The translations under genes were made by a program, and so were the position numbers. Below are positions 35,455-43,584 of a DNA stretch of 51,958 bases, in pieces (positions within the stretch are counted from its first letter, which is position 1; every line of letters begins with the position of its first letter). Source of the DNA: Cyanobacteria bacterium SBLK (GTDB taxonomy: Bacteria; Cyanobacteriota; Cyanobacteriia; Cyanobacteriales; Spirulinaceae); assembly GCA_017746715.1 (NCBI GenBank), contig JAGHZQ010000115.1, positions 1-51,958 of the forward strand. Reading direction: 5' to 3'. Below the pieces are notes generated by a model. That model saw only the letters and a program-made list of their open reading frames with translations, did no database searches and was not told the DNA's origin.

Positions 35455-36369
35455 TTATTCAATAGAAATCGTCCGCAACAAGCGATCGACAATTGCCCGC
35501 GCCTGTTTGCCTCCCGAAGGAATGAGACGATGGGAGAGAACGTGGGGTGCTAAAAACTTAACATCATCGGGAATGGCATAATCCCGTTGTTGAATGAGAG
35601 CATAGGCTTGGGTCGCTCGCTGTAGGGCAACCGTTCCCCTCGGACTGACTCCCAAAGCAATTTCCTCATCCTCCCGCGAAGCTCTGACGAGGTTGAGCAT
35701 ATATTGTTGCAGAGCCGTTGTTACTTTAACTTGACTGGCGAGGCCTTGCAATTCCAAAACTTCTTCGAGACTGATACAGGGTTCGAGTTCGTCGATTCCC
35801 CCCAAGGTTTTCTCCTGCTGGCGCTGGAGCATTTGCAATTCTTCGGCTTCGCTGGGATAGCCCAAACTTAAGGATAGGGTGAAGCGATCCATCTGCGCTT
35901 CGGGTAGGGGAAACGTCCCTTGATATTCAATGGGGTTTTGAGTGGCGATGACGAAGAAAGGAATGGGGACTCGGCGAGAACGTCCGTCTACAGTCACTTG
36001 CTGCTCTTCCATCACCTCCAGTAAGGCCGATTGGGTGCGAGGGGTTGCTCGGTTGATTTCATCGGCAAGGAGAACGTTAGTAAAAGTGGGTCCTTCAAGG
36101 AATTCAAATTCTCGGGAACTGGGATTCCAAATATTCGTTCCCGTTACATCGCTGGGCAGTAGATCGGGGGTGCATTGAATGCGCTGAAATTTGCCGTTGA
36201 CGGAACGGGCGAGGGATTTGGCGAGGAGGGTCTTTCCAACTCCCGGAACGTCTTCGAGGAGGGCGTGACCGCCGCTAATGAGGGCCACGAGGACGAGGCG
36301 AATGGCCTCATCTTTGCCGACGATGGTGCGGGCGAGATTGTCGGTGAGTTTGGAGATGCGCTGGGACAT
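35455..36369 (-). CDS. MoxR-family AAA+ ATPase
   Basis: 304 aa. Walker A is DVPGVGKT at residues 40-47, Walker B VLLADEINRATPRTQSALLE, sensor 1 FFVIATQNPIEYQG, with PLPEAQMDRF. MoxR ATPases act as chaperones for metalloenzyme maturation, usually with VWA-domain partners. None is adjacent; here the downstream neighbour is a diheme cytochrome, a possible client (inference). ATG 36369 begins the typical MSQRISKLTDNL helix. A TTG at 36381 lies in repeat DNA. Confidence 0.93.
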   Translation of the reverse strand: MSQRISKLTDNLARTIVGKDEAIRLVLVALISGGHALLEDVPGVGKTLLAKSLARSVNGKFQRIQCTPDLLPSDVTGTNIWNPSSREFEFLEGPTFTNVLLADEINRATPRTQSALLEVMEEQQVTVDGRSRRVPIPFFVIATQNPIEYQGTFPLPEAQMDRFTLSLSLGYPSEAEELQMLQRQQEKTLGGIDELEPCISLEEVLELQGLASQVKVTTALQQYMLNLVRASREDEEIALGVSPRGTVALQRATQAYALIQQRDYAIPDDVKFLAPHVLSHRLIPSGGKQARAIVDRLLRTISIE

Positions 36370-36371
36370 TT

Positions 36372-36399
36372 CAATGAACAATGAACAATGAACAATTAA
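36372..36399 (-). repeat. STRR: four heptamers upstream of moxR
   Basis: CAATGAA CAATGAA CAATGAA CAATTAA on the plus strand, two bases upstream of the moxR ATG. It fills the short spacer to ribF. Confidence 0.8.
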
Positions 36400-36412
36400 T
36401 AATGCCTCCGGT

Positions 36413-37432
36413 TTAGGTTAGAGGCTTGCGATTTTTATCGATCTTTTTGTCTTCAAAGAATTTTCTCGCAATTTCGCAGTCGATCGCGATCTGTTCTTTC
36501 AGGGCGTCGAGGGAAGCGAATTTTTGTTCGGGTCGAATAAATTTTTCTAAATAGACGGTGAGGGGGCAATCGTAGAGATTGCCACTCCAGTCTAGGAGGT
36601 GGACTTCAATAATGGGGGTTTTGCCGTCATCTACCGTGGGGCGACAGCCTAAATTCATTGCCCCTTGAAGGCGAGGTAAGCCCATTGTCTCAACGCTTAC
36701 GGCATACACGCCATAGCGGGGCAAAAATTTATCGGCGGGAAGATCGAGATTGGCGGTGGGAAAGCCGATCGTTCGCCCGAGTTGTTGCCCGTGCATTACC
36801 GTTCCGCTCAAAATGTAAGGACGACCGAGAAGCTCTCGAGCCAGTTCGATTTCGCCATCGTGAAGGGCTTGGCGAATGCGAGAGGAACTGATTCGTTGTG
36901 CCGCCAGTTCTTCGAGGGAAACGATCGCCACTTCTCGATTGTAAGTTGCCGCGATTGCTTTTAAGGCTTCAGCGTTTCCCGCGCGATCTTTCCCGAAGCG
37001 AAAATCTGCCCCCACGCAAATTAATTGTGCTTGCAGGCGATCGAGGAGGATTTCTTTGACGAAGGCTTCGGGACCCAAACTCGCCAATTTTCGATTGAAG
37101 GGCAGTAACACCAATTGTTCGATCCCCAAGTGTTTTAAGGCTTTCGCTTTTTCTTCGAGGGGGGTGAGCAGTTTGCGACTTTGACCCGTAAAAAATTCTC
37201 TCGGATGGGGATTGAAGGTGACGACGGTCGGATAAATGCGGGAGGATTCGATCCACCCCTCTAGCTCCCCTCCTGGGAGGGGATGAGGGTGGGTTCCCAT
37301 TGGCGCAAGGGCTAAATTTCCTTGCAAAATGGGACCGAGTACCTGTTGATGGCCTAAATGAATGCCATCGAAGTTCCCGAGGGCGATCGCCGTCGGCGTT
37401 AGTGCTGTTTCAGTCGATGATGTGACCCACAC
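36413..37432 (-). CDS. ribF: Bifunctional riboflavin kinase / FAD synthetase
   Basis: 339 aa. The N-terminal FAD synthetase (FMN adenylyltransferase) domain has ALGNFDGIHLGHQQV, VTFNPHPREFF, LICVGADFRFG and SSSRIRQAL. The C-terminal riboflavin kinase domain has GRTIGFPTANL, YGVYAV and EVHLLDWSGNLY. It makes FMN and FAD. The GTG start at 37432 gives the usual N-terminus. An atypical 25-residue stretch around residues 42-66 (MGTHPHPLPGGELEGW) is encoded by a palindromic repeat inserted in frame, in a loop before VTFNPHP. Confidence 0.95.
   Translation of the reverse strand: MWVTSSTETALTPTAIALGNFDGIHLGHQQVLGPILQGNLALAPMGTHPHPLPGGELEGWIESSRIYPTVVTFNPHPREFFTGQSRKLLTPLEEKAKALKHLGIEQLVLLPFNRKLASLGPEAFVKEILLDRLQAQLICVGADFRFGKDRAGNAEALKAIAATYNREVAIVSLEELAAQRISSSRIRQALHDGEIELARELLGRPYILSGTVMHGQQLGRTIGFPTANLDLPADKFLPRYGVYAVSVETMGLPRLQGAMNLGCRPTVDDGKTPIIEVHLLDWSGNLYDCPLTVYLEKFIRPEQKFASLDALKEQIAIDCEIARKFFEDKKIDKNRKPLT
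37258..37302 (-). repeat. Palindromic repeat inserted in ribF
   Basis: The core is CCCCTCC TG GGAGGGG (37267-37282), flanked by AGCT and GATGAGGGTGGG. It matches the type of C/G-rich repeat commonly intergenic in cyanobacteria, but here it lies inside ribF without breaking the frame. Confidence 0.7.
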
Positions 37433-37827
37433 GCTTTACATTTTGAAACAATTTGCTCGATCCTACCTCAAATTGTCTCGGCGATCGCGAAATTCCCGAG
37501 AAGAGAAACGGAAAAAATGCGATCGTATAATTCTCTCGTTCCTTCTGAGGAAACTTCGCCAACAAATGCAGAAGCAAAACCATCACCAAGAAAGCTACTA
37601 TTCCCATCATAAAACCCATTGAGTCCATACCGTCTCGTGTTGGAATTGCAACTGTTTTCGGGAAGATTGTTAGCGATGGCGTTACTTGGAGAAAAGAACA
37701 AAAAAGATGTTTTTGAGATGGAAATGGCGATCGCACTTTCACGACCAATCCTTCTAAAATCATTGGCTATTTTATCGGGAAGTGCCTAATCTTTACGAAT
37801 CAATCGATCCGGCACTTCCCAATCGAC
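37433..37827. other. 395-bp spacer between ribF and pepA
   Basis: A minus-strand frame could give a small membrane peptide (MDSMGFMMGIVAFLVMVLLL, from about 37628 to 37410) that overlaps the ribF start by 23 bp. It lacks a good ribosome site, so I do not call it. HIP1 sites are near 37480, 37518 and 37725. Confidence 0.35.
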
Positions 37828-39294
37828 TCAACCTAAAACCCAATTCACTAAAGTCCTGACGGGATATCCCGTTCCTCCCACATTATTAATACCGCCTTCC
37901 TTCTCTGCCCAAACAGGCCCGGCAATATCCAAATGCACCCAAGGGGTGGACTCCACAAACTGCTTTAAAAACAAAGCTGCCGTGATCGATCCCCCCGATC
38001 GCGGGCCTGTATTTTTCATATCGGCAATGGGAGACTTCATCCCTTCAAAATACTTTTCTTGTAAGGGCATTTGCCAAAACTGCTCTCCCGCCAATTCTGC
38101 CGCATCTTTGAGTTGCTGGGCAAGATTATCATCCGTACTCCACAAACCGCCAATCTCTTCTCCTAGGGCAACGATACAGGCTCCCGTTAAAGTGGCAAGA
38201 TCGACGATCGCATCAACTTCCAATTTTTCAGCAAAAACCAAAGCATCTGCTAAAGTCAAGCGCCCTTCCGCATCGGTATTGTTCACCTCAATGGTTTTGC
38301 CGTTAGAAGCCGTGAGAATATCGCCGGGGTGCATGGCTTTACCGCTGACCATATTTTCCGTTGCCGCACTGATAAAATGTACCTCAACATCGGGTTTGAG
38401 TTGAGCGATCGCTTTGGCAGCCCCCAAGGTTGCACCGGCCCCCCCCATATCCATTTTCATTGTTTCGATGCCCTTGCCCACTTTTAAGTTCAGCCCGCCA
38501 GAATCAAACGTCAATCCTTTCCCAACAATCGCGATTTTGCGACGGGGCGTGCCTTCGGGTTTATAAATCAGGTGAATGAACTTCGGAGGTAAATCGGAAG
38601 CCTGCGCGACTCCGAGATAAGATCCCATTCCTAACTTTTCGCAATCTTCCTTTTCTAAAATTTCTAATTCCAACCCCCCATTAAAGGCAATATCCCGAGC
38701 GGTTTCGGCGAGAGTAACGGGAGTAACGGCGTTAGCTGGGGCATTGACCAACTCGCGAGCGAGAATGACCCCAGAGGCGATCGCTTCGGCCGTTTGAATG
38801 GCAGCCTCGCGATCGCCCAATCCTAGAAGTTCGACAGTTTCTAATACAGCCCCCTTATCTTCGGCTTCCGATTTAAATCGGTTATCGACGTGCAAGGCCA
38901 GCAATACCCCTTCTGCTAGGCCTTGGGTGGTTAAGGCTTCATTTTCGACGACAGGCAAGCCGATGCCGAGGGTTTTGACCTTCTCTTTTTTGGCAAGGCG
39001 GGCGATCGCCGCCCCACTGGTTCTAATCCCAGCTAACTTTAACTCTTCTTTTTTTCCTAAGCCGACTAAAATAACTTTACGAATCGGACTTTTAGAGCCG
39101 ACGCGAGTTGTCGCAGAACTGTTCGCCTTACCCGTAAATTCCGTTTCGGCAATCAACTCTGCGATCGTTCCCTCCAGTTTTTCATTTAATGCAGCGAGAT
39201 CGCCTGCGATTTCCACTGCATCTTCAAAAAAACCGATCGCCAGCGCATCGCCACTCCAATCCCATTGTGTCGTTTCTACAGCTTTAATTTCCAT
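37828..39294 (-). CDS. pepA: Leucyl aminopeptidase (M17)
   Basis: 488 aa, full length. A two-zinc cytosolic exopeptidase that removes N-terminal residues. The C-terminal catalytic domain has VGKGLTFDSGGLNLK, MKMDMGGAG, the signature NTDAEGRLTLADAL, VDLATLTGA and the terminal WVHLDIAGPVWAEKEGG. The N-terminal domain is the usual macro-like fold. It stands alone, divergent from psaK. Confidence 0.96.
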   Translation of the reverse strand: MEIKAVETTQWDWSGDALAIGFFEDAVEIAGDLAALNEKLEGTIAELIAETEFTGKANSSATTRVGSKSPIRKVILVGLGKKEELKLAGIRTSGAAIARLAKKEKVKTLGIGLPVVENEALTTQGLAEGVLLALHVDNRFKSEAEDKGAVLETVELLGLGDREAAIQTAEAIASGVILARELVNAPANAVTPVTLAETARDIAFNGGLELEILEKEDCEKLGMGSYLGVAQASDLPPKFIHLIYKPEGTPRRKIAIVGKGLTFDSGGLNLKVGKGIETMKMDMGGAGATLGAAKAIAQLKPDVEVHFISAATENMVSGKAMHPGDILTASNGKTIEVNNTDAEGRLTLADALVFAEKLEVDAIVDLATLTGACIVALGEEIGGLWSTDDNLAQQLKDAAELAGEQFWQMPLQEKYFEGMKSPIADMKNTGPRSGGSITAALFLKQFVESTPWVHLDIAGPVWAEKEGGINNVGGTGYPVRTLVNWVLG

Positions 39295-39412
39295 GCGTCG
39301 ATATCAATGCTCGATTACCAAGCATCAATTTTAGCGCGGAAGTTACTCGGCCACGACTCCCCAGAAAATATTAACTATTGCAACAAATCGCAAGTTTTTG
39401 CAAAAGAATTCT

Positions 39413-39418
39413 TATAAT
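39413..39418 (+). promoter_or_regulatory. Possible -10 element of psaK
   Basis: TATAAT 48 bp before the psaK ATG in an AT-rich stretch. No good -35 lies at 17 bp; TTGCAA boxes at 39378 and 39398 are at the wrong spacing. Weak. Confidence 0.3.
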
Positions 39419-39465
39419 TTTTAAGATTTTAGTCATTTTTTGTACGGGCAAGGAAATTTAAAATT

Positions 39466-39729
39466 ATGAATTTGACACTTTTGGCAGTTGCTCCCACAAC
39501 CATCGAATGGAACTTTAGCGTGGCATTGGTCATGATTTTTTGTAACCTTTTTGCAATTGCGATCGGTCGTTTTGCTATTCAAAAGTCCGGACGAGGTCCC
39601 GATCTTCCCATCGCCAAACCCGCATTATGGAAAGGCTTTGGCATTCCCGAACTTCTTGCCACTACCAGTTTCGGACATCTTCTCGGTGCGGGAATGATCT
39701 TAGGACTGAGCAATGCAGGCGTTCTTTAA
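39466..39729 (+). CDS. psaK: Photosystem I subunit PsaK
   Basis: 87 aa, PSI subunit X, a small two-span thylakoid protein at the rim of the PSI core that binds chlorophyll and helps accept energy from antennae. Spans lie at about 17-35 and 64-82. Typical segments are WNFSVALVMIFCNLFAIAIG, the stromal loop QKSGRGPDLP, and LLATTSFGHLLGAGMILGL. AAGGAAA upstream acts as ribosome site. It is a single gene with its own promoter region. Confidence 0.96.
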   Translation: MNLTLLAVAPTTIEWNFSVALVMIFCNLFAIAIGRFAIQKSGRGPDLPIAKPALWKGFGIPELLATTSFGHLLGAGMILGLSNAGVL

Positions 39730-40061
39730 AAAAGGAAGAAGGATAAAATTTTCCCATACTCCCTGACCTCCCCATCTCCCCCATCTCTCCCAAAGATCGG
39801 GGTGGGGGGCGCGGACATCTAGTAGAAATGGCTGAAAATACTGGATAATCGGACTGATGTGTATTTCTGAACGGTTGAGGAGTCAAAGAAATTGAGGGAT
39901 GCAAGCCAATGGAGATATTGACAAATTGAATTGACAAATTGAATTGTCATTGTCTGGTCATGCCCATCCTTAACCTGTACAATAAACAGTAATTCTACGC
40001 CAAACAAAGGGCAGAGTATACTTTGAGTGTAAAGTTAAATTTTGCTACCTGACCCACTTCT
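39730..40061. other. 332-bp spacer between psaK and the FHA gene
   Basis: Just after psaK, a C-rich stretch (CCTGACCTCCCCATCTCC, then CCAAAGATCGGGGTGGGG) could end transcription. A 13-bp direct repeat (listed separately) lies further on, towards the FHA gene. No gene found. Confidence 0.4.
39918..39949. repeat. 13-bp direct repeat with TTGTCA dyad
   Basis: TTGACAAATTGAA twice in tandem (39918-39943), then TTGTCA. Each TGACAA faces the final TTGTCA as an inverted half-site. It lies about 115 bp upstream of the FHA gene and could be an operator. Confidence 0.55.
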
Positions 40062-40523
40062 ATGAACTCCGGAACATCTGAAGAGTTACAAGTCAATCCG
40101 AATCTGGACTCGAATCATTCAACTTCTGCCATCGTGCTTACTCTGCTGCATCCGTTGCAAGCCGTGCCGGTTCAAAGCTGGACGTTTGAACCGAATTTAG
40201 TCATTCGGATCGGGCGATCGACAGATAATGAAGTTATTCTCTACAGTGCCGTGGTCTCTCGCCATCATGTCGAAGTTCGCCCGAGCGGTTCGTCGAGTTG
40301 GGAAGTGGTCAATTTAGGGGCAAATGGAACCTATATCGACGGCAAGCGCATTACTAAAATTGCCGTGACGGATGGGATGATCATTCGCTTGGCTAGTTCG
40401 GGACCTCAGATTCAAATTCGCATTGAAGAGGGTGACTTGGATGATAAACTCAGACGAGGTTCCAAGCGACCTTTACCAAAATTGCCCGGTGAAGATAAAT
40501 CTAAAGATACATTGATCACTTAA
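40062..40523 (+). CDS. FHA-domain protein
   Basis: 153 aa. One forkhead-associated domain at about 25-115 carries the phosphothreonine-binding residues in IRIGRSTDNEVIL (G51-R52-S53) and VSRHHVEV (S66-H69), and NGTYIDGKRI. FHA domains read phosphothreonine on partners of Ser/Thr kinases such as the one at 26175-28190, though no link is shown. The N-terminus is a 24-residue polar tail and the C-terminus is basic (KRPLPKLPGEDK). Confidence 0.93.
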   Translation: MNSGTSEELQVNPNLDSNHSTSAIVLTLLHPLQAVPVQSWTFEPNLVIRIGRSTDNEVILYSAVVSRHHVEVRPSGSSSWEVVNLGANGTYIDGKRITKIAVTDGMIIRLASSGPQIQIRIEEGDLDDKLRRGSKRPLPKLPGEDKSKDTLIT

Positions 40524-40572
40524 CTAGCTACCAGTTACCGGTTACTAGTTACCAGTTACCAGTTACCAACTA
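40524..40572. repeat. STRR: seven heptamers between convergent genes
   Basis: CTAGCTA CCAGTTA CCGGTTA CTAGTTA CCAGTTA CCAGTTA CCAACTA: seven units in perfect register beginning on the base after the FHA stop. It is the longest STRR here, and almost the whole spacer to tlyA. Confidence 0.9.
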
Positions 40573-40581
40573 TGAAATGAT

Positions 40582-41388
40582 TTAGAACTGGTCGATCGCA
40601 ATTTCGGTTTCTTGTTGAATTTGTTCTCGATCGAGGTCGATTCCTTTGCCTTCCGTACTCAACCAGAGCAGGTATTCGATATTTCCGGCGGGTCCGGTAA
40701 TGGGAGAGGGGGTTAAACCCCGATCGCGCCAGCCCAATTTTCGGGCAGTTTCCAAAACTCGGAAAATTGCCTCGGCTCGATCTTTCGGGTTGCGGACGAC
40801 CCCTTTTTTACCGACGCGATCTTTCCCCACTTCAAATTGCGGTTTGACCAATAAGATTGCTTCTTTGGGAAAATTAAGTAAATTCCAGAAGGGTTCTAAA
40901 ATTTTGTTGAGGGAAATAAAAGAGACATCGACAACGCCCAAATTGGGACAAGGATGGTTATTGTAGAGTTCTTCTGGCTTAAGATAGCGAAGATTGGTTC
41001 GTTCTTTGAGAATAACGCGATCGCACTGGCGCAATTTCCAAGCGACTTGACCGTAACCCACATCCACGCCATAAACTAATTTTGCCCCAGCTTGCAATAA
41101 ACAATCAGTAAACCCCCCTGTAGAAATGCCCCCATCGAGGCATATGCGACTCTCCACAGGGATTTTAAAGGTATTTAGGGCTTTTTCGAGCTTTTCGCCT
41201 CCTCGCGAGACATAGCGGGGTTTTGCTTTAATAGCAATTTTTGCTTCGGCATCCACTTCTGTCCCAGGCTTATCGATAAGGCGATCGCTAACCTTGACTT
41301 CTCCAGCCCGAATTAATCTTTGTGCTTGCTGTCTGGACTCGGCAAGATTGCGATCGACTAGTAACATATCTAATCTTTGTTTGACCAT
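40582..41388 (-). CDS. tlyA: TlyA-family rRNA methyltransferase
   Basis: 268 aa. An S4 domain (MVKQRLDMLLVDRNLAESRQ, AQRLIRAGEVKV) is followed by a FtsJ-like methyltransferase domain with SAM motif LDGGISTGGFTDCLLQAGA, DVGYGQVAWKLRQ, VVDVSFISL and LVKPQFEVGKD. The family 2'-O-methylates 16S and/or 23S rRNA; some members are also called hemolysins. The usual DIG(A)STGGF has Gly for Ala. Its ATG directly follows the stop of the HAD gene (TAAATG). Confidence 0.93.
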   Translation of the reverse strand: MVKQRLDMLLVDRNLAESRQQAQRLIRAGEVKVSDRLIDKPGTEVDAEAKIAIKAKPRYVSRGGEKLEKALNTFKIPVESRICLDGGISTGGFTDCLLQAGAKLVYGVDVGYGQVAWKLRQCDRVILKERTNLRYLKPEELYNNHPCPNLGVVDVSFISLNKILEPFWNLLNFPKEAILLVKPQFEVGKDRVGKKGVVRNPKDRAEAIFRVLETARKLGWRDRGLTPSPITGPAGNIEYLLWLSTEGKGIDLDREQIQQETEIAIDQF

Positions 41389-42180
41389 TTAATTATTTGT
41401 TGTTTGTTGTTTGTTGTTGGGCTTCTCTATCAAAAAAGAGACTAATTCGCAAAATCCTTCACATTCTGGCAAAGAGGTGATATAGGTCGGACAATGAGCT
41501 AGAATATCGCGATATTCGAGAACATTGGCAACACCGACGGAATGGGGAAAGCGATCGCTATTGAAGAGGGATTCGTCATTAGGACTGTCGCCGATGGTGA
41601 CGAGTTGCGAGGGAGTGAGGTGGGAAAAATAGCGATCGAGGAGGACTTCTAAGCCCGTTGCTTTATCTTGGCTGAGGGGTTTAATGTGACATTGAACGGT
41701 ACTGTAGGTGAAGCCCCATCCTTGTTCGTGGCAAAAATGGGCAATGGTTTCTAGGTCGCGATCGCTCAATCTCTCTACGCTAAACGTCCAATCTGTAAGG
41801 CGATAGCGATTATCTTCTGCTTCTTGGAGTTGAGGGAATTTTACTTGCAGTTGGTGAAACATCGCAGCAAGTTGCTGACGGTGTTCTGGAATACTGGGGA
41901 GGGGAGTCAGGATTTGAGGCGTATCGGAATCGTGAGGGTAGAAAACGCCACCATTTTCCGCGATCGCTCCCACTATGGGAAAATAATGCTTTACTCCATG
42001 CACCCATCCCGCCGATCGACCCGTCGTGACCAACACATCTATTTTAGCTTCTGCGAGGGATTCTAAGGCTTGAAATAAAGCGGGTGTGAACTTTTCATCC
42101 TTAGTGAGAGTTCCATCCATATCCGTCGCAATTAAACGAATCTCGCGAAAAAATTGGGCATTCGTTAAAGGAATTAGCAT
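41389..42180 (-). CDS. HAD-superfamily (Cof-like) phosphatase
   Basis: 263 aa from ATG 42180; a TTG at 42201 is possible. HAD motif I is ATDMDGTLT with D20 and D22. Motif II is VLVTTGRSAGW, and motif IV TIGDSPNDESLF, with a C2 cap between. This resembles sugar-phosphatases such as mannosyl-3-phosphoglycerate or sucrose-phosphate phosphatases; the substrate is not decided. The last residues (NNKQQTTNN) are coded by an STRR. It is tightly coupled to tlyA. Confidence 0.88.
   Translation of the reverse strand: MLIPLTNAQFFREIRLIATDMDGTLTKDEKFTPALFQALESLAEAKIDVLVTTGRSAGWVHGVKHYFPIVGAIAENGGVFYPHDSDTPQILTPLPSIPEHRQQLAAMFHQLQVKFPQLQEAEDNRYRLTDWTFSVERLSDRDLETIAHFCHEQGWGFTYSTVQCHIKPLSQDKATGLEVLLDRYFSHLTPSQLVTIGDSPNDESLFNSDRFPHSVGVANVLEYRDILAHCPTYITSLPECEGFCELVSFLIEKPNNKQQTTNN
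41393..41420 (-). repeat. STRR coding the HAD C-terminus
   Basis: TTATTTG TTGTTTG TTGTTTG TTGTTGG on the plus strand. On the minus strand it encodes the final KQQTTNN of the HAD protein and leads straight to the tlyA ATG. Confidence 0.85.
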
Positions 42181-42292
42181 GAGGGAGCGATCGCCGAACA
42201 ACTCCTCATTTTCTCATTGAATTACCGCGATCGCGCTCCTCGCTTCTCGATATTTCCGCTAACATCAACAATACAGCCATCAAATCATAGTG

Positions 42293-42910
42293 ATGACCAC
42301 AGTAACATCCCAAACAAGCGTTTCTTCTGATGTAAAACAACTCAGCGAACCTTTATTGCGATTGAGTGTCGAACAATATCATCAAATGATTGCTGCGGGA
42401 ATTCTCGATAAGAACGATCGCATCGAATTATTAGAAGGATTGCTAATTTTAAAAATGGCAAAAAATCCCCCCCATCGTGCAGCAACAAAACTGGCAAGAA
42501 CTTCTTTCGAGGCGATTGTACCCCAAGGATGGTATGTGGATACACAAGAACCCATTACTTTAGAAAATAGCGAACCCGAACCCGATATTGCGATCGTGCG
42601 AGGAGAAACGAGAGACTATCTCGATCGCCATCCCGGTAGTGGAGATGTTGCTTTAGTGATGGAAATTTCCGATTCGACTTTAGAACGCGACCGTACTTTA
42701 AAAAAGCGCTTGTATGCTCGTGCTGAAATTCCCGTTTATTGGGTGCTGAATTTACCAGAGAGACAGTTAGAAGTCTATACGCAACCCAATCCTTTAGGGG
42801 AAAACCCAACTTATCAACAACGTCAAGATTTCCAAGAGTCGGATCGAGTCGAAGTTGCGATCGCGGGAGAAGCGATCGACGCGATCGCGGTTAGAGATTT
42901 ATTGCCTTAA
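42293..42910 (+). CDS. Uma2-family putative endonuclease
   Basis: 205 aa, DUF820/Uma2, a PD-(D/E)xK-fold family hugely expanded in cyanobacteria with no settled biological role. It has RLSVEQYHQMIAAGILDKND, RIELLEGLLI, EPEPDIAIVRG (active Asp), VALVMEISDSTLERDRTLK with Glu and Lys, and IPVYWVLNLPERQLEVY. Complete. ATG 42293 lies within GTGATG; the GTG at 42290 is equally possible. Left edge of the accessory island. Confidence 0.9.
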   Translation: MTTVTSQTSVSSDVKQLSEPLLRLSVEQYHQMIAAGILDKNDRIELLEGLLILKMAKNPPHRAATKLARTSFEAIVPQGWYVDTQEPITLENSEPEPDIAIVRGETRDYLDRHPGSGDVALVMEISDSTLERDRTLKKRLYARAEIPVYWVLNLPERQLEVYTQPNPLGENPTYQQRQDFQESDRVEVAIAGEAIDAIAVRDLLP

Positions 42911-42995
42911 TATCAATATAAATCGAACACCCAAAAACTCATTAACTGGATTTTATATTATTTAAAATTTGTTGTAACGATGCTTTGAGAATGGG

Positions 42996-43292
42996 TCAAT
43001 CGGATTGAATGGTTTCCCATATCACTGCTAAATCTACGCGGAAATATTCATGAATAACAGCATTTCTCATCCCTCGAATTTGATGCCAAGGTAAGGTTGA
43101 GTCTGCGGTCTCTAGATCGGCGATCGCACTTGCGACTGCTTCACCAATCACTGCTAAACTGTATAGTACAGCCCGTGATGCCTGACGATCTCGAGTAAAT
43201 GTTTCGAAGTTTAAACCTGTAACAATTTCTTCTATAACTGCAATCTCGGATAATATATCTTGTATCCGTCATTCCAATTCCCTAGATGGCAC
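42996..43292 (-). pseudogene. hepT: HepT toxin with in-frame stop at codon 8
   Basis: Read from GTG 43292 the product is MPSRELE, then TGA (43269-43271), then RIQDILSEIAVIEEIVTGL and onward without further stops to a TGA at 42996. The rest is a clear HepT (DUF86) RNase: TFTRDRQASRAVLYSLAVIG, and the active-site RX4HXY-type motif in RGMRNAVIHEYF. Relatives often read SREW-WRI here, so the TGA probably replaced a Trp codon. No in-frame restart lies close downstream. The GTG overlaps the end of mntA, the normal arrangement. Most likely an inactive toxin. Confidence 0.8.
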
Positions 43293-43572
43293 GAATGGCC
43301 TCCTTGAGTACCGTTTCTCGCAAATGAGGGTGCAGAGAGTTAGGCGTTCCGAGATCGACTGAACAGCCTAACAATTCCTCTAAATAGGATTTTAACCCTA
43401 ATAAGGTAAACAAACCCACTGGACGATTAAACTCTACTAAAAAGTCCACATCACTCTCTAAGGTAGCTTCACCTCGCGCCACGGAGCCAAACAAAAATAA
43501 TGCTTTAACTGCAAAATCATCGAAGCGATCTTTATGGGTTTCTAGTAACTGTAAAACTTTCTCTTTATCCAT
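43282..43572 (-). CDS. mntA: MntA-type antitoxin nucleotidyltransferase
   Basis: 96-aa minimal nucleotidyltransferase. The signature is FLFGSVARGEATLESDVDFLVEF, read as G29-S30 and D41-x-D43, with a third acidic position near CSVDLG. In characterised pairs MntA AMPylates HepT and neutralises it (family knowledge). The stop overlaps the hepT start by a few bases. The antitoxin is intact while the toxin is broken. Confidence 0.92.
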   Translation of the reverse strand: MDKEKVLQLLETHKDRFDDFAVKALFLFGSVARGEATLESDVDFLVEFNRPVGLFTLLGLKSYLEELLGCSVDLGTPNSLHPHLRETVLKEAIRAI

Positions 43573-43584
43573 AGGATTTCATCC

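Noticed and set aside
37410..37763. Minus-strand ORF with a hydrophobic segment upstream of ribF
   Set aside because: No convincing start signal and it overlaps the ribF start; a second frame is equally open over the same DNA. Kept only as a remark in the spacer entry.
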